Positions 22,770 to 30,225 of a stretch of 34,329 nucleotides of DNA are shown piece after piece. The stretch is from CALCMJ01 sp964475415 (GTDB lineage: Bacteria > Bacteroidota > Bacteroidia > Chitinophagales > Saprospiraceae): assembly GCA_964475415.1 (NCBI GenBank), contig CAYYWZ010000046.1, positions 1-34,329 of the forward strand, written 5' to 3'. A program made the position numbers and the translations under genes. The notes under the pieces were generated by a model. That model was not told the origin of the DNA. It made no database searches and saw only the letters and a list, made by a program, of their open reading frames with translations. How positions within the stretch are numbered: position 1 is the stretch's first letter; the number at the start of each line of letters is the position of its first letter.

Positions 22770-23663
22770 TTACTGATTAGAAAAGAATACTATAGTTTCT
22801 GCATCTATGTTATTTTGGTCATTGGTTTCATTTCCACTACCCTGTATAATGCTGGCGGTGTAAGTAACATTACCATTTGTAGATTGCGGATCATAAGTAG
22901 TGATTAAGCCTATCGAACTTTGGCCAGAAGCCGCAATTCCATTTTCGGTTGTCCATATATGAAATGATGCATTACTTCCATCATACGTCCAATCAGGATT
23001 ATTAAAATCGAAACTAGAAAAACTTGTAAGTCCACCGTCCCAATCAAAAGAAAGTTGATCATCCTTTGGCAGCACAACGGTAATCAATCCAGACGTTTCT
23101 TTCCCTTCAATTTCTAACAGTTGTATAGAAAATAACATTTCAGTAGGCCCGCTAGCAATCGAAGGAAGAATTCTTACGCTTGGAGATAGATCCTGCGTAG
23201 CTTCTAGATTTATTCTTAGTTCACTAAAACCATAACAAGAACCACCATGATTACTTAAGGCAGTAATCAAAATATACTTAGCTGATCTTCCTTCTAATCT
23301 TCCTACAAACAAACCTTCATAGAATGCACTTCCTGTAGATTCTGGCATATTGAAAGTTCCTACGTCAGTCCAGTTTTGTCCGTCTATGGATACGTCTACG
23401 CTAAACTCATTTATACCATTAGAACTTTCATTGACATTATTGTAATTCCAAATATCCATGTCATGCACTTCCTTAATATCATCTAGCTCATACATAATCC
23501 AATGTGCTGGAGAGGGCCTCTCACTATTAGGATTTGTAGATGGAGAACAGGATAACCAACTATTGTCAGAATTTGCATTATGTCTATCTACAAAGCACTG
23601 AGCAGAAATAGAATCACTGGAAATTATAAGTACTAGTATAAATAATATATTTCTTATTTGCAT
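22770..23663 (-). CDS. Secreted discoidin-like protein (paralogue 2), no T9SS tail seen
   Basis: 297 residues. Signal peptide about 1-21 (ending I-S-A-Q). The discoidin-like domain (about 22-155) shares C-F-V-D-R-H-N-A-N-S-D-N-S-W-L-S-C and G-G-S-C-Y-G-F-S-E-L with paralogue 1 at nearly identical spacing. Residues about 160-297 form a beta-rich module (N-N-P-D-W-T-Y-D-G ... G-L-I-T-T-Y-D-P) like those near the ends of large Bacteroidota surface proteins. The protein stops at F-F-S-N-Q with no sorting domain, so it may stay in the periplasm or the tail may have been lost. It begins 35 bases after the DUF1501 gene and is probably co-transcribed with it. Confidence 0.8.
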   Translation of the reverse strand: MQIRNILFILVLIISSDSISAQCFVDRHNANSDNSWLSCSPSTNPNSERPSPAHWIMYELDDIKEVHDMDIWNYNNVNESSNGINEFSVDVSIDGQNWTDVGTFNMPESTGSAFYEGLFVGRLEGRSAKYILITALSNHGGSCYGFSELRINLEATQDLSPSVRILPSIASGPTEMLFSIQLLEIEGKETSGLITVVLPKDDQLSFDWDGGLTSFSSFDFNNPDWTYDGSNASFHIWTTENGIAASGQSSIGLITTYDPQSTNGNVTYTASIIQGSGNETNDQNNIDAETIVFFSNQ

Positions 23664-23698
23664 CTTTCTTTAATTTGATAAGGATCGAATAAATCTAA

Positions 23699-25096
23699 TT
23701 AAATAGGTAAAAATCCTATTGGCTGCACTTCCGGATCAATGAAATAAAAATTACCTAGATTCGGAAAAAGTGTTGCTAGGTCGCCATCAGAAACACCAAA
23801 CCATCGTGATAGTTCTGCAAAATATTCGTCAGCAGATAAATCAGGTATAAGCACCCCTCCTCCTAGATCTATACTACTCCCTAACGCAAGCGTAGGGTAA
23901 TTTCCAAAGATATTTCCACCATTTACTTGACCTCCCATTACCATGACGTTACTTCCCCATGCGTGATCAGTCCCATTTCCATTAGAAGCAAGTGTTCTTG
24001 CAAATTCAGAAATTGTAAAAGTAGTTACGCACTCTGTAGTCTCTAACTCTTCCATAGCGGTATTAAATTCACTAAAGGCTAAACTAATATTTGTCAATGC
24101 TTCTGTATGAGCATCTACAACTTCATCATGCATATCAAAACCTCCTACCTCGACAAAGAATATTTGTCTCTGGAGATCAAGTGTATTTCTAGCTGCTATT
24201 GTCCTAGCAACCATTTTCATTTTATTAGAAATTTCGTTATCTGAAAATTCAGTAGAAAGCTCTACAGAATCTAATGCCTCGGCGAACTCTATATTCGAAT
24301 CTCTAGAAACTTTGATTACATCTACGTATGTTTTCTTGTAGAGATCTTGATAATTAGCTTCTATCATATTATCGATTGCAGCCGTTCTAAGCTCACCGAA
24401 CAACCATGGATCTCCGTAACCATTGATTTGTATTGCACCAGAATATGGGTCTATTACATACTGAGATGAGTTTTCTCCATTTTGAAATACATTATTTCCT
24501 GCTAAAGAAATATTAAGAGAAATATTCTGATTAGTATTCATGTCTCCTAACAAATCGGCTACTTTACCTCCCCATCCGATTGCTGTACGATCATGAGGTA
24601 CTGAGGTCTGCCATTGCTGACTTTGATCTGAATGAGAAAATAATCCTAGCGGAATAGGAATAGAACCATCGTATACCTGATTCATATTTTCAACCGGTTG
24701 TATAAGCGTACCAATATTACTTATAAAAGACAGCTTCCCATCATCATATAAGCTTTGAATAGGTCCCATCGCAGGATGTAGACCGTAATCAGATCCTTCA
24801 AGAGGTAAAATTTCTCCTTGAGGAATAGCTACATTCGATCTTGCATTGGCATATGCTTCATACTCAGCATTATTGTTTTTAGGAACTAACATGTTAAATG
24901 CATCATTTCCTCCAGCAAAAAATACGCAAACTAAAGCTTTGTAATCTCCACCAAAAATTGCTGAGTTAGCAATCGCTGCTGCATTCATTGTTTTAAGATT
25001 AAACAGAGTGCTGAACAAGGTCGTATATCCCATTGCTCCACAAGCTGCCTTTCCTAAAAAATCTCTTCTATCTATATGTTTATGATTATGTCCCAT
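23699..25096 (-). CDS. DUF1501 domain protein with a Tat-like signal
   Basis: 465 residues. The N-terminus has a twin-arginine motif, H-I-D-R-R-D-F-L-G-K, then a hydrophobic segment, suggesting Tat export. The body matches the DUF1501 family: V-F-F-A-G-G-N-D-A-F-N-M-L-V-P near residue 60, L-H-P-A-M-G-P, H-S-D-Q-S-Q-Q-W-Q-T, G-G-F-D-M-H near 318 and F-A-R-T-L-A-S-N-G-N-G-T-D-H-A-W-G near 365. The family is related to sulfatase/alkaline-phosphatase-like folds and its activity is unproven. It starts seven bases after the DUF1800 gene. The two families are commonly adjacent, so they probably act together outside the cytoplasm. Confidence 0.9.
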   Translation of the reverse strand: MGHNHKHIDRRDFLGKAACGAMGYTTLFSTLFNLKTMNAAAIANSAIFGGDYKALVCVFFAGGNDAFNMLVPKNNNAEYEAYANARSNVAIPQGEILPLEGSDYGLHPAMGPIQSLYDDGKLSFISNIGTLIQPVENMNQVYDGSIPIPLGLFSHSDQSQQWQTSVPHDRTAIGWGGKVADLLGDMNTNQNISLNISLAGNNVFQNGENSSQYVIDPYSGAIQINGYGDPWLFGELRTAAIDNMIEANYQDLYKKTYVDVIKVSRDSNIEFAEALDSVELSTEFSDNEISNKMKMVARTIAARNTLDLQRQIFFVEVGGFDMHDEVVDAHTEALTNISLAFSEFNTAMEELETTECVTTFTISEFARTLASNGNGTDHAWGSNVMVMGGQVNGGNIFGNYPTLALGSSIDLGGGVLIPDLSADEYFAELSRWFGVSDGDLATLFPNLGNFYFIDPEVQPIGFLPI

Positions 25097-25103
25097 GTTT
25101 ATT

Positions 25104-26900
25104 TTATTTTATGATGTTATAGTCAGCAGATATAAGTACTAGGTAAATAGCTAATCTAGCTCGGTAATAAGCAGCGTTGTCCCACTCTATCGGATACCCC
25201 GCTACAGCATCTCTAATGTATCCTCTAGTCTCATCTGACATCTGTCCATGTGTAAAAATAATATCAAGTTCGTTCATCAGAACTTCTGGCTCACTTGCCA
25301 TGGCTTCTAGTTCTGTTGTATTAAGCACTATGTTTTCATCTCCATAATCCCCTTCCCATGAATGCATAAGGTTATTCCATATTGTCCACCCATTTACAGT
25401 ATTGATATATCCTGTTGCTGTCTGAGTATCATGTAATTTGAATTCAGGAGCTACCATATCATTAGCTGCTAAATCTCCCAAAGGCAAATGATCTGGTAAA
25501 TAGAAATTAAATACCGTAGGCGCCCACATAGGTAATTGCTTATTAGTCTCCATAAAACTATAGCCAGCATTCCAGTATCTTCCAAATGGGCTATCATGAG
25601 GTATGGATTTTACAAGTTGAGTATGCTTAGTTATAGGTTCTCTGAGTCTTCCATTAACATCATCTAGCAAAGCTTCACAACTTCTCGCTTCCTCATCCAG
25701 AAGGATAGCTCTCACAACTTCTAGCATATTTCCTCTTTCACCATTTCCATCATCATTAAATACTTCAGCTACTCTCGCAACATAAGCAGGAGATGGGTTT
25801 GATTTTACTAATCTTTGTATGAGCCTATAAGCCAAGAAAGGACCTACATTCTCGTGATTAAATAATATATCGATAAGATCATCTATGTCATCCATTCCTG
25901 CTTGATTAGCTGGTATTACATGATCTTTTAAAATTATTTTTTCTTCAGTTTCATGGAAGTCTTGGTACATTACCATTGGTGTAATTTTATGAGCTCCCCA
26001 TATTCCTAACCCGAAGTATGGCTCATTCGTCCAATCCACATAATCTTCTATATCACCAGGTCCTAATCCCGTAAACACCTTTGCAACCTCATCTATATCA
26101 TCATTATCATAGGTAGGAATGTCATTTCCGTCATCATCCTTTTTCCGAGTACCATCTATATTTAATTCATACAATCCTATAGAAAATAACTGCATGATTT
26201 CTCTTGCGTAATTTTCATCTGGTTGGATATTTTCTTCTGGAATAGCTTTTGGATTATTTAAGTGACTTAGATAATAACCCATAAGAGGACTGAGAGATAC
26301 ATCTGTAAGAAGGTCTTTATAATTGCCAAAAGAGCCATCCATTAATATATCATAATATGCACTTATTCCCTGGCCCCAATCTCGTATATCTGAGTTATTA
26401 GATATCACCAATATCTGACTAAGTGCATAAGCTACTTTCATTCTTAATTGATCAGGCCCATCCACCGTATTCTGCATCCATGCATAATTAAAGGTAACGC
26501 CCCAAGGCCCAAATAAATCGTCTTCTGTCTCTCCAGCCGCGAGATGCATCTGTACAATCTCTGCCCAGATCTCATCTAACTTATCTTTAAAGCTAGTTAC
26601 TGGCAATGCTGCTTGCTCGTCTATCCATGCATTAAAGTCTAATTCCTCAGCAAGTGTTTCTATCTCAGTCTTATTCGCACCGAAGGAAGCTTGGGCTAAA
26701 AACCGAGAAGCCTCGAATAACCTAGCATCCATTCCAGAACCATTAATTGTTTTGTCAGGTGTTGCACCTCCTTGACTGCTACTAGCTGTTACGGTGATAC
26801 CATCAGAATGACCTGCTCCTATATAATCTGTGTAAGGCTGACTATATAGGTAACAAGAAGAAAAAAACAAAAAAAACAAAGTGAATGATCTGCATTTCAT
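25104..26900 (-). CDS. DUF1800 domain protein
   Basis: 598 residues. A signal peptide (about 1-21) is followed by a short Gly/Ser/Thr-rich segment (T-D-Y-I-G-A-G-H-S-D-G-I-T-V). The DUF1800 body starts near residue 60 (A-S-R-F-L-A-Q-A-S-F-G) and contains R-M-K-V-A-Y-A-L-S-Q-I-L-V-I-S, N-Y-A-R-E-I-M-Q-L-F-S-I-G-L, Y-D-N-D-D-I-D-E-V-A-K-V-F-T-G, and R-L-I-Q-R-L-V-K-S-N-P-S. These are the hallmarks of the family. Biochemical function is unknown; the protein is predicted to be periplasmic or extracellular. Only seven bases separate it from the DUF1501 gene. It follows a discoidin-like gene by 135 bases that include a hairpin. Confidence 0.9.
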   Translation of the reverse strand: MKCRSFTLFFLFFSSCYLYSQPYTDYIGAGHSDGITVTASSSQGGATPDKTINGSGMDARLFEASRFLAQASFGANKTEIETLAEELDFNAWIDEQAALPVTSFKDKLDEIWAEIVQMHLAAGETEDDLFGPWGVTFNYAWMQNTVDGPDQLRMKVAYALSQILVISNNSDIRDWGQGISAYYDILMDGSFGNYKDLLTDVSLSPLMGYYLSHLNNPKAIPEENIQPDENYAREIMQLFSIGLYELNIDGTRKKDDDGNDIPTYDNDDIDEVAKVFTGLGPGDIEDYVDWTNEPYFGLGIWGAHKITPMVMYQDFHETEEKIILKDHVIPANQAGMDDIDDLIDILFNHENVGPFLAYRLIQRLVKSNPSPAYVARVAEVFNDDGNGERGNMLEVVRAILLDEEARSCEALLDDVNGRLREPITKHTQLVKSIPHDSPFGRYWNAGYSFMETNKQLPMWAPTVFNFYLPDHLPLGDLAANDMVAPEFKLHDTQTATGYINTVNGWTIWNNLMHSWEGDYGDENIVLNTTELEAMASEPEVLMNELDIIFTHGQMSDETRGYIRDAVAGYPIEWDNAAYYRARLAIYLVLISADYNIIK

Positions 26901-26997
26901 ATTAGCGGGTTTTATAGATCAAAAAATATCTAAAACTGATGGGGTCAACTTATTCTACAACCAGAGGATATAAACGATAACACAATATGACATTTTA

Positions 26998-27041
26998 AAA
27001 TAGCGAATTTATCAGAGTTTTCCCTGATTTTTTAGCTATTT
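26998..27041 (-). terminator. Nested inverted repeat after the first discoidin gene, possible attenuator
   Basis: Outer arms AAATAGC (26998-27004) and GCTATTT (27035-27041) pair exactly; inner arms ATCAG (27011-27015) and CTGAT (27024-27028) also pair. The element overlaps the stop codon of the gene ending at 27036 and is followed on the minus strand by a short T-run (TTTT before AAAATG). The T-run is weak, so partial termination or mRNA stabilisation is more likely than full termination. Confidence 0.35.
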
Positions 27042-27785
27042 AATCAATGTTACTTCAGTACTAACGATCTGATTCTCCGTTTTTACACTGATTACATAAT
27101 TACCAGATTGATAATCTGAAAGATCTATTGAGTGATTTATTATTCCTTTTCGAAGTATTATTTTTCTATTCATAAGGTTCTTACCTGACAAATCAGATAT
27201 GATAATAGATCCATCGCTATCTACAAGTGATGTAAACTGTAAACCTGTTAGTCCAGATGTCGGATTAGGGAAAGCTACTATTTCTTCTAGATCCGTAATA
27301 AGATCCTCCGATGATGATATCAAGTCTCCTACATTGAATCTTATCTCACTCATTCCATAACAGTCACCTCCATAATTGTCTATAGCGGTAATAAGTAAAT
27401 ATTGAGTTGTGATACCAGTTAGATCAGGTCCTTCATCTCCTAGATATAGCGTACTTCCCGGTGCTTGTTCTAATGTATAAGTACCCCATTCCGTCCAGTT
27501 TAGTCCATCCAACGAGTAATCAATAACGATTTCTCTAATATTATTTGATAATCTTTCTGGATCGTTAAATCCCCAATAAGCTGTTTCTTCTAAACTGTAA
27601 GGTTCGCCCAAGTCGTACATAATCCAATGACTCATTCCTCTTACAACATTTGGATTAGGACTTGCCTCGCATGATAACCAAGCATTATCTATCCCCGTAT
27701 TATGTCTATTATCAAAACATTGAGCCATGCCTAGATGACTGATTACAAAAATCACAATTACTGTAAATGATATATTCTTCATCAT
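27036..27785 (-). CDS. T9SS-secreted discoidin-like protein (paralogue 3)
   Basis: 249 residues. Signal peptide about 1-21 (ending G-M-A-Q). Discoidin-like domain (about 22-150) with C-F-D-N-R-H-N, W-L-S-C, S-H-W-I-M-Y-D-L-G and G-G-D-C-Y-G-M-S-E-I, the same landmarks as the two paralogues. Residues about 170-249 form a T9SS sorting domain (A-F-P-N-P-T-S-G-L ... K-T-E-N-Q-I-V-S-T-E-V-T-L-I-K). It is the shortest of the three: a discoidin domain joined almost directly to the sorting tail. As the first gene of the minus-strand cluster it probably shares a promoter with DUF1800 and DUF1501, subject to the hairpin after its stop. Confidence 0.85.
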   Translation of the reverse strand: MMKNISFTVIVIFVISHLGMAQCFDNRHNTGIDNAWLSCEASPNPNVVRGMSHWIMYDLGEPYSLEETAYWGFNDPERLSNNIREIVIDYSLDGLNWTEWGTYTLEQAPGSTLYLGDEGPDLTGITTQYLLITAIDNYGGDCYGMSEIRFNVGDLISSSEDLITDLEEIVAFPNPTSGLTGLQFTSLVDSDGSIIISDLSGKNLMNRKIILRKGIINHSIDLSDYQSGNYVISVKTENQIVSTEVTLIK

Positions 27786-27866
27786 ATTGATACAAATAAA
27801 GATTAATCATTAAGATAATTGTTTTTTTCGAAAAATTAGTCTACAATAAATAAAATGGGATTAATA

Positions 27867-27884
27867 TTGCCCTAAATTGGGTGA
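27867..27884 (+). promoter_or_regulatory. Promoter-like motif similar to the TetR-site sequence
   Basis: TTGCCCTAAATTGGGTGA (27867-27884) sits 16 bases before the gene at 27900 and resembles TTGCCTAAATTAGGGAA at 20450. TAAATTGG is one mismatch from the TAnnTTTG -7 box. The GGGT/ACCC pair at 27879-27890 could form a small hairpin. It may be a shared promoter style or a second site for the same regulator. Confidence 0.3.
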
Positions 27885-27899
27885 TTACCCTTATAAAAG

Positions 27900-28427
27900 A
27901 TGCGCATGATTGACAAAAGATATCCTATAGGTAAGTTCGAGAAACCATCAGTGAGAAGCAAAGTACAATTAGAATCGTGGATTTCTGATATTCAGCAACT
28001 ACCAGAAAAGCTAAATAAAGTACTGGAAAATCTTACAGCTCAGCAGCTTGACACACCATACCGTGATGAAGGTTGGACAGCGAGACAGGTTATTCATCAT
28101 ATCGCAGATTCTCACATGAATAGTTACATAAGGTTTAAGTGGGCACTTACAGAAGATGAACCTGTTATAAAGGCCTACAATGAACAAAAATGGGCAGAAG
28201 AAAAAGATGCTAAAGAAATGGATATTCGCCCTTCCGTAGAAATTATAAAATCACTACATCACAGATGGTCTTATATGTTAACAAACCTAACAGACCAACA
28301 ATTAAAAAGAGGATTTATACATCCAGAAAATAAACAACGTTGGGAGTTAAATTGGACGATAGGCATGTATGCTTGGCATGGCAATCATCATCTAGAACAT
28401 ATCAAAATGTGTAAGACAAAAATATAA
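27900..28427 (+). CDS. DinB-fold YfiT/BstA-type metal-dependent transferase
   Basis: 175 residues, whole-length match to the YfiT family: Y-P-I-G-K-F near the start, W-T-A-R-Q-V-I-H-H-I-A-D-S-H-M-N (59-74), and Y-A-W-H-G-N-H-H-L-E-H-I (157-168). The three metal-ligand histidines of YfiT (His67, His160, His164) fall at the same numbers here. DinB-fold thiol transferases of this family move a low-molecular-weight thiol (bacillithiol in Firmicutes) onto electrophiles; many Bacteroidota also make bacillithiol, so a detoxification role is plausible. It begins ATG-CGC-ATG and either Met could be the start. The glycosyltransferase follows after two bases. Confidence 0.85.
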   Translation: MRMIDKRYPIGKFEKPSVRSKVQLESWISDIQQLPEKLNKVLENLTAQQLDTPYRDEGWTARQVIHHIADSHMNSYIRFKWALTEDEPVIKAYNEQKWAEEKDAKEMDIRPSVEIIKSLHHRWSYMLTNLTDQQLKRGFIHPENKQRWELNWTIGMYAWHGNHHLEHIKMCKTKI

Positions 28428-28429
28428 TT

Positions 28430-29128
28430 TTGGATATAGACTTCATTATACCCTGCTACAATCCAGAACCTTCTTGGGAAGAAAATCTTTTATGTCAATT
28501 TGCTGAGTTGCATAAACTGATTCCTCAGGCTTACTTTCATATCTTTATCATAGATGATGGCAGCCATTTTTCATTAGGGATTACTAAACCTAATCAAGAT
28601 TTGGAATTTCTTAAGATCAGCATAATTAAAAATACCAAAAACAAAGGCAAAGGTTATAGTCTTAGGAAAGGAGTAGAAAATGCTCAGTCTCCCCTAATCA
28701 TCTATACAGACAGCGATTTCCCTTATACACCAGCTTCTGTTTATAAAGTTATTAAAGCGCTATCAGGTTCCTCTCCAGATCTTGTTATTGGAAAAAGAAA
28801 CGAACAATATTACCAGCAGATCCCTAAGGGGAGAAAATTAGTTTCTAAACTTTTACGTCAACTTAACAAGGCTATACTTGCTACAGAACATACCGATACT
28901 CAGGTCGGTCTCAAAGGATTTAAAGCTAGAGGCAAAAAGCTTTTTCTAGAAACTACAACTGACAGATTTCTTATCGATCTAGAATTCATCAAAAAAGCCT
29001 CTAAGCAAAAGCTCGAAATAAAAGCTGTTTCCGTTTTTCTTCGAGATAACATAAAACTATCTGAAGTAAAAACCTCTACCCTAATCAAAGAACTCGGTTC
29101 ATTTATTAAAATCCTAGCTAGCCGCTAA
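28430..29128 (+). CDS. Family 2 glycosyltransferase (TTG start)
   Basis: 232 residues. GT-A fold signature: D-F-I-I-P-C-Y-N-P at the N-terminus, I-I-D-D-G-S (40-45), N-K-G-K-G-Y-S-L-R-K-G (71-81) and the metal-binding T-D-S-D-F-P (93-98). Then comes a Q-V-G-L-K-G-F-K-A segment, as in dolichyl/polyprenyl-phosphate sugar transferases. No C-terminal membrane segment is present. It would transfer a sugar from a nucleotide donor to a lipid or other acceptor. The only start in this frame is TTG at 28430; an in-frame stop lies at 28412-28414. Only two bases separate it from the YfiT-like gene, so translation is probably coupled. Its 3' end overlaps the convergent gene by 15 bases. Confidence 0.85.
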   Translation: MDIDFIIPCYNPEPSWEENLLCQFAELHKLIPQAYFHIFIIDDGSHFSLGITKPNQDLEFLKISIIKNTKNKGKGYSLRKGVENAQSPLIIYTDSDFPYTPASVYKVIKALSGSSPDLVIGKRNEQYYQQIPKGRKLVSKLLRQLNKAILATEHTDTQVGLKGFKARGKKLFLETTTDRFLIDLEFIKKASKQKLEIKAVSVFLRDNIKLSEVKTSTLIKELGSFIKILASR

Positions 29129-29461
29129 TTCTAATTCGTCCCAATATTCTACCGCTCTACGGGTATGAGGAATACATATAGAACCTCCTACAAGATTAGC
29201 AATAGAATAGACCTCATATATCTCTTCTTTTGTTACTCCTATTTCATGGCAAGTTCCTAAGTGATACTTGATACAATCATCACACCTTAAGACCATAGAA
29301 GCCACTAGACCTAGCAATTCTTTTGTCTTGAGAGACAAAGCCCCCTCTTGATAAGCTTGATTATCCAAACTAAAAAATCTCTTTAAAACTTTATTATCCT
29401 GAGCTAAGATCTTTTTATTCATTTTTGCTCTGTAATCATTGAATTCCTCTACTTGTGACAT
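29114..29461 (-). CDS. AhpD-like carboxymuconolactone decarboxylase-family protein
   Basis: 115 residues, a single CMD domain. The motif L-R-C-D-D-C-I-K-Y-H (residues 59-67) gives the C-x-x-C-x-x-x-H redox site (Cys60, Cys63, His67) of AhpD-like peroxidase/thiol-disulphide proteins; G-L-V-A-S-M-V before it and E-I-Y-E-V-Y-S-I-A after it are typical. Proteins of this type reduce peroxides or recharge peroxiredoxins; a decarboxylase role is less likely with this Cys pair. It is a single gene whose 3' end overlaps the glycosyltransferase by 15 bases. Start ATG at 29461. Confidence 0.88.
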   Translation of the reverse strand: MSQVEEFNDYRAKMNKKILAQDNKVLKRFFSLDNQAYQEGALSLKTKELLGLVASMVLRCDDCIKYHLGTCHEIGVTKEEIYEVYSIANLVGGSICIPHTRRAVEYWDELELAAS

Positions 29462-29550
29462 GTCGTATATTTTAGTTTCTTTTGATGTAAAATTAAGTCC
29501 CTATCTAACAAATAATGCTATTTTTACGTTTTTGTAAATTTCACGATTTT

Positions 29551-30225
29551 ATGTTAGATTTTGAAAAGTATTTATCTGATTTCAATACTACAGTAAATAT
29601 ATGGGAGTTTCTTCTTAATCTTATAATAGTTACCCTAATAGCTTTTGCCATAAAGTTCTTTTATGTAAAATGGGGAAGGGCTATATCTAATAGAGATCAA
29701 TTCTCCAACAACTTTGTACCGCTTGCTCTTGCGACACTACTAATTATAACAGTGATCAAATCTTCTATTGCGCTTTCCTTAGGTTTAGTGGGAGCTTTGT
29801 CTATAGTGAGATTTAGAGCAGCCATTAAAGATCCCGAAGAACTTACTTATTTATTTTTAGTGATCGGTCTGGGCTTGATAGGAGGTGCTAATAAACCAGT
29901 ACTAGCTGTAGTCAGTTTTGCTATTATACTCCCTCTTTTGTATGTCAATAATAGAGTTGCAGGAAAAAAACGAAAAATTAAGAATAAAACCTTTCTGCAT
30001 ATAGATACATCTAGCAAAGATCTTGAGAAATATAATAAGGCCATATCTGCTCATACTTCGTTTTTAGAACTTAAGAGAGTTGACTATAAAGATAATGGTA
30101 TGCATCTAAGTTATTATTGCCAGGTAAGTTCTCCAGAAAATATAGGTGCTATGCAAAATGCAATTAACACTATTGATAATTCAGCTCAAGTTTCATTTGT
30201 AGATCAACCAGATCTATTAGCATGA
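29551..30225 (+). CDS. DUF4956 inner-membrane protein
   Basis: 224 residues from the ATG at 29551 (M-L-D-F-E-K-Y); an ATG at 29515 would add 12 residues with no clear role. There are about four membrane segments: I-W-E-F-L-L-N-L-I-I-V-T-L-I-A-F-A, the P-L-A-L-A-T-L-L-I-I-T-V-I segment, and two in Y-L-F-L-V-I-G-L-G-L-I-G-G and V-L-A-V-V-S-F-A-I-I-L. The motif S-L-G-L-V-G-A-L-S-I-V-R-F-R-A-A-I-K-D-P-E-E between them is the DUF4956 hallmark. A cytosolic domain (about 140-224) follows. Its stop overlaps the CotH start (ATGA at 30222-30225), so the two are coupled. The family is typically next to VTC-domain and CotH genes, and its function is unknown. Confidence 0.9.
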   Translation: MLDFEKYLSDFNTTVNIWEFLLNLIIVTLIAFAIKFFYVKWGRAISNRDQFSNNFVPLALATLLIITVIKSSIALSLGLVGALSIVRFRAAIKDPEELTYLFLVIGLGLIGGANKPVLAVVSFAIILPLLYVNNRVAGKKRKIKNKTFLHIDTSSKDLEKYNKAISAHTSFLELKRVDYKDNGMHLSYYCQVSSPENIGAMQNAINTIDNSAQVSFVDQPDLLA

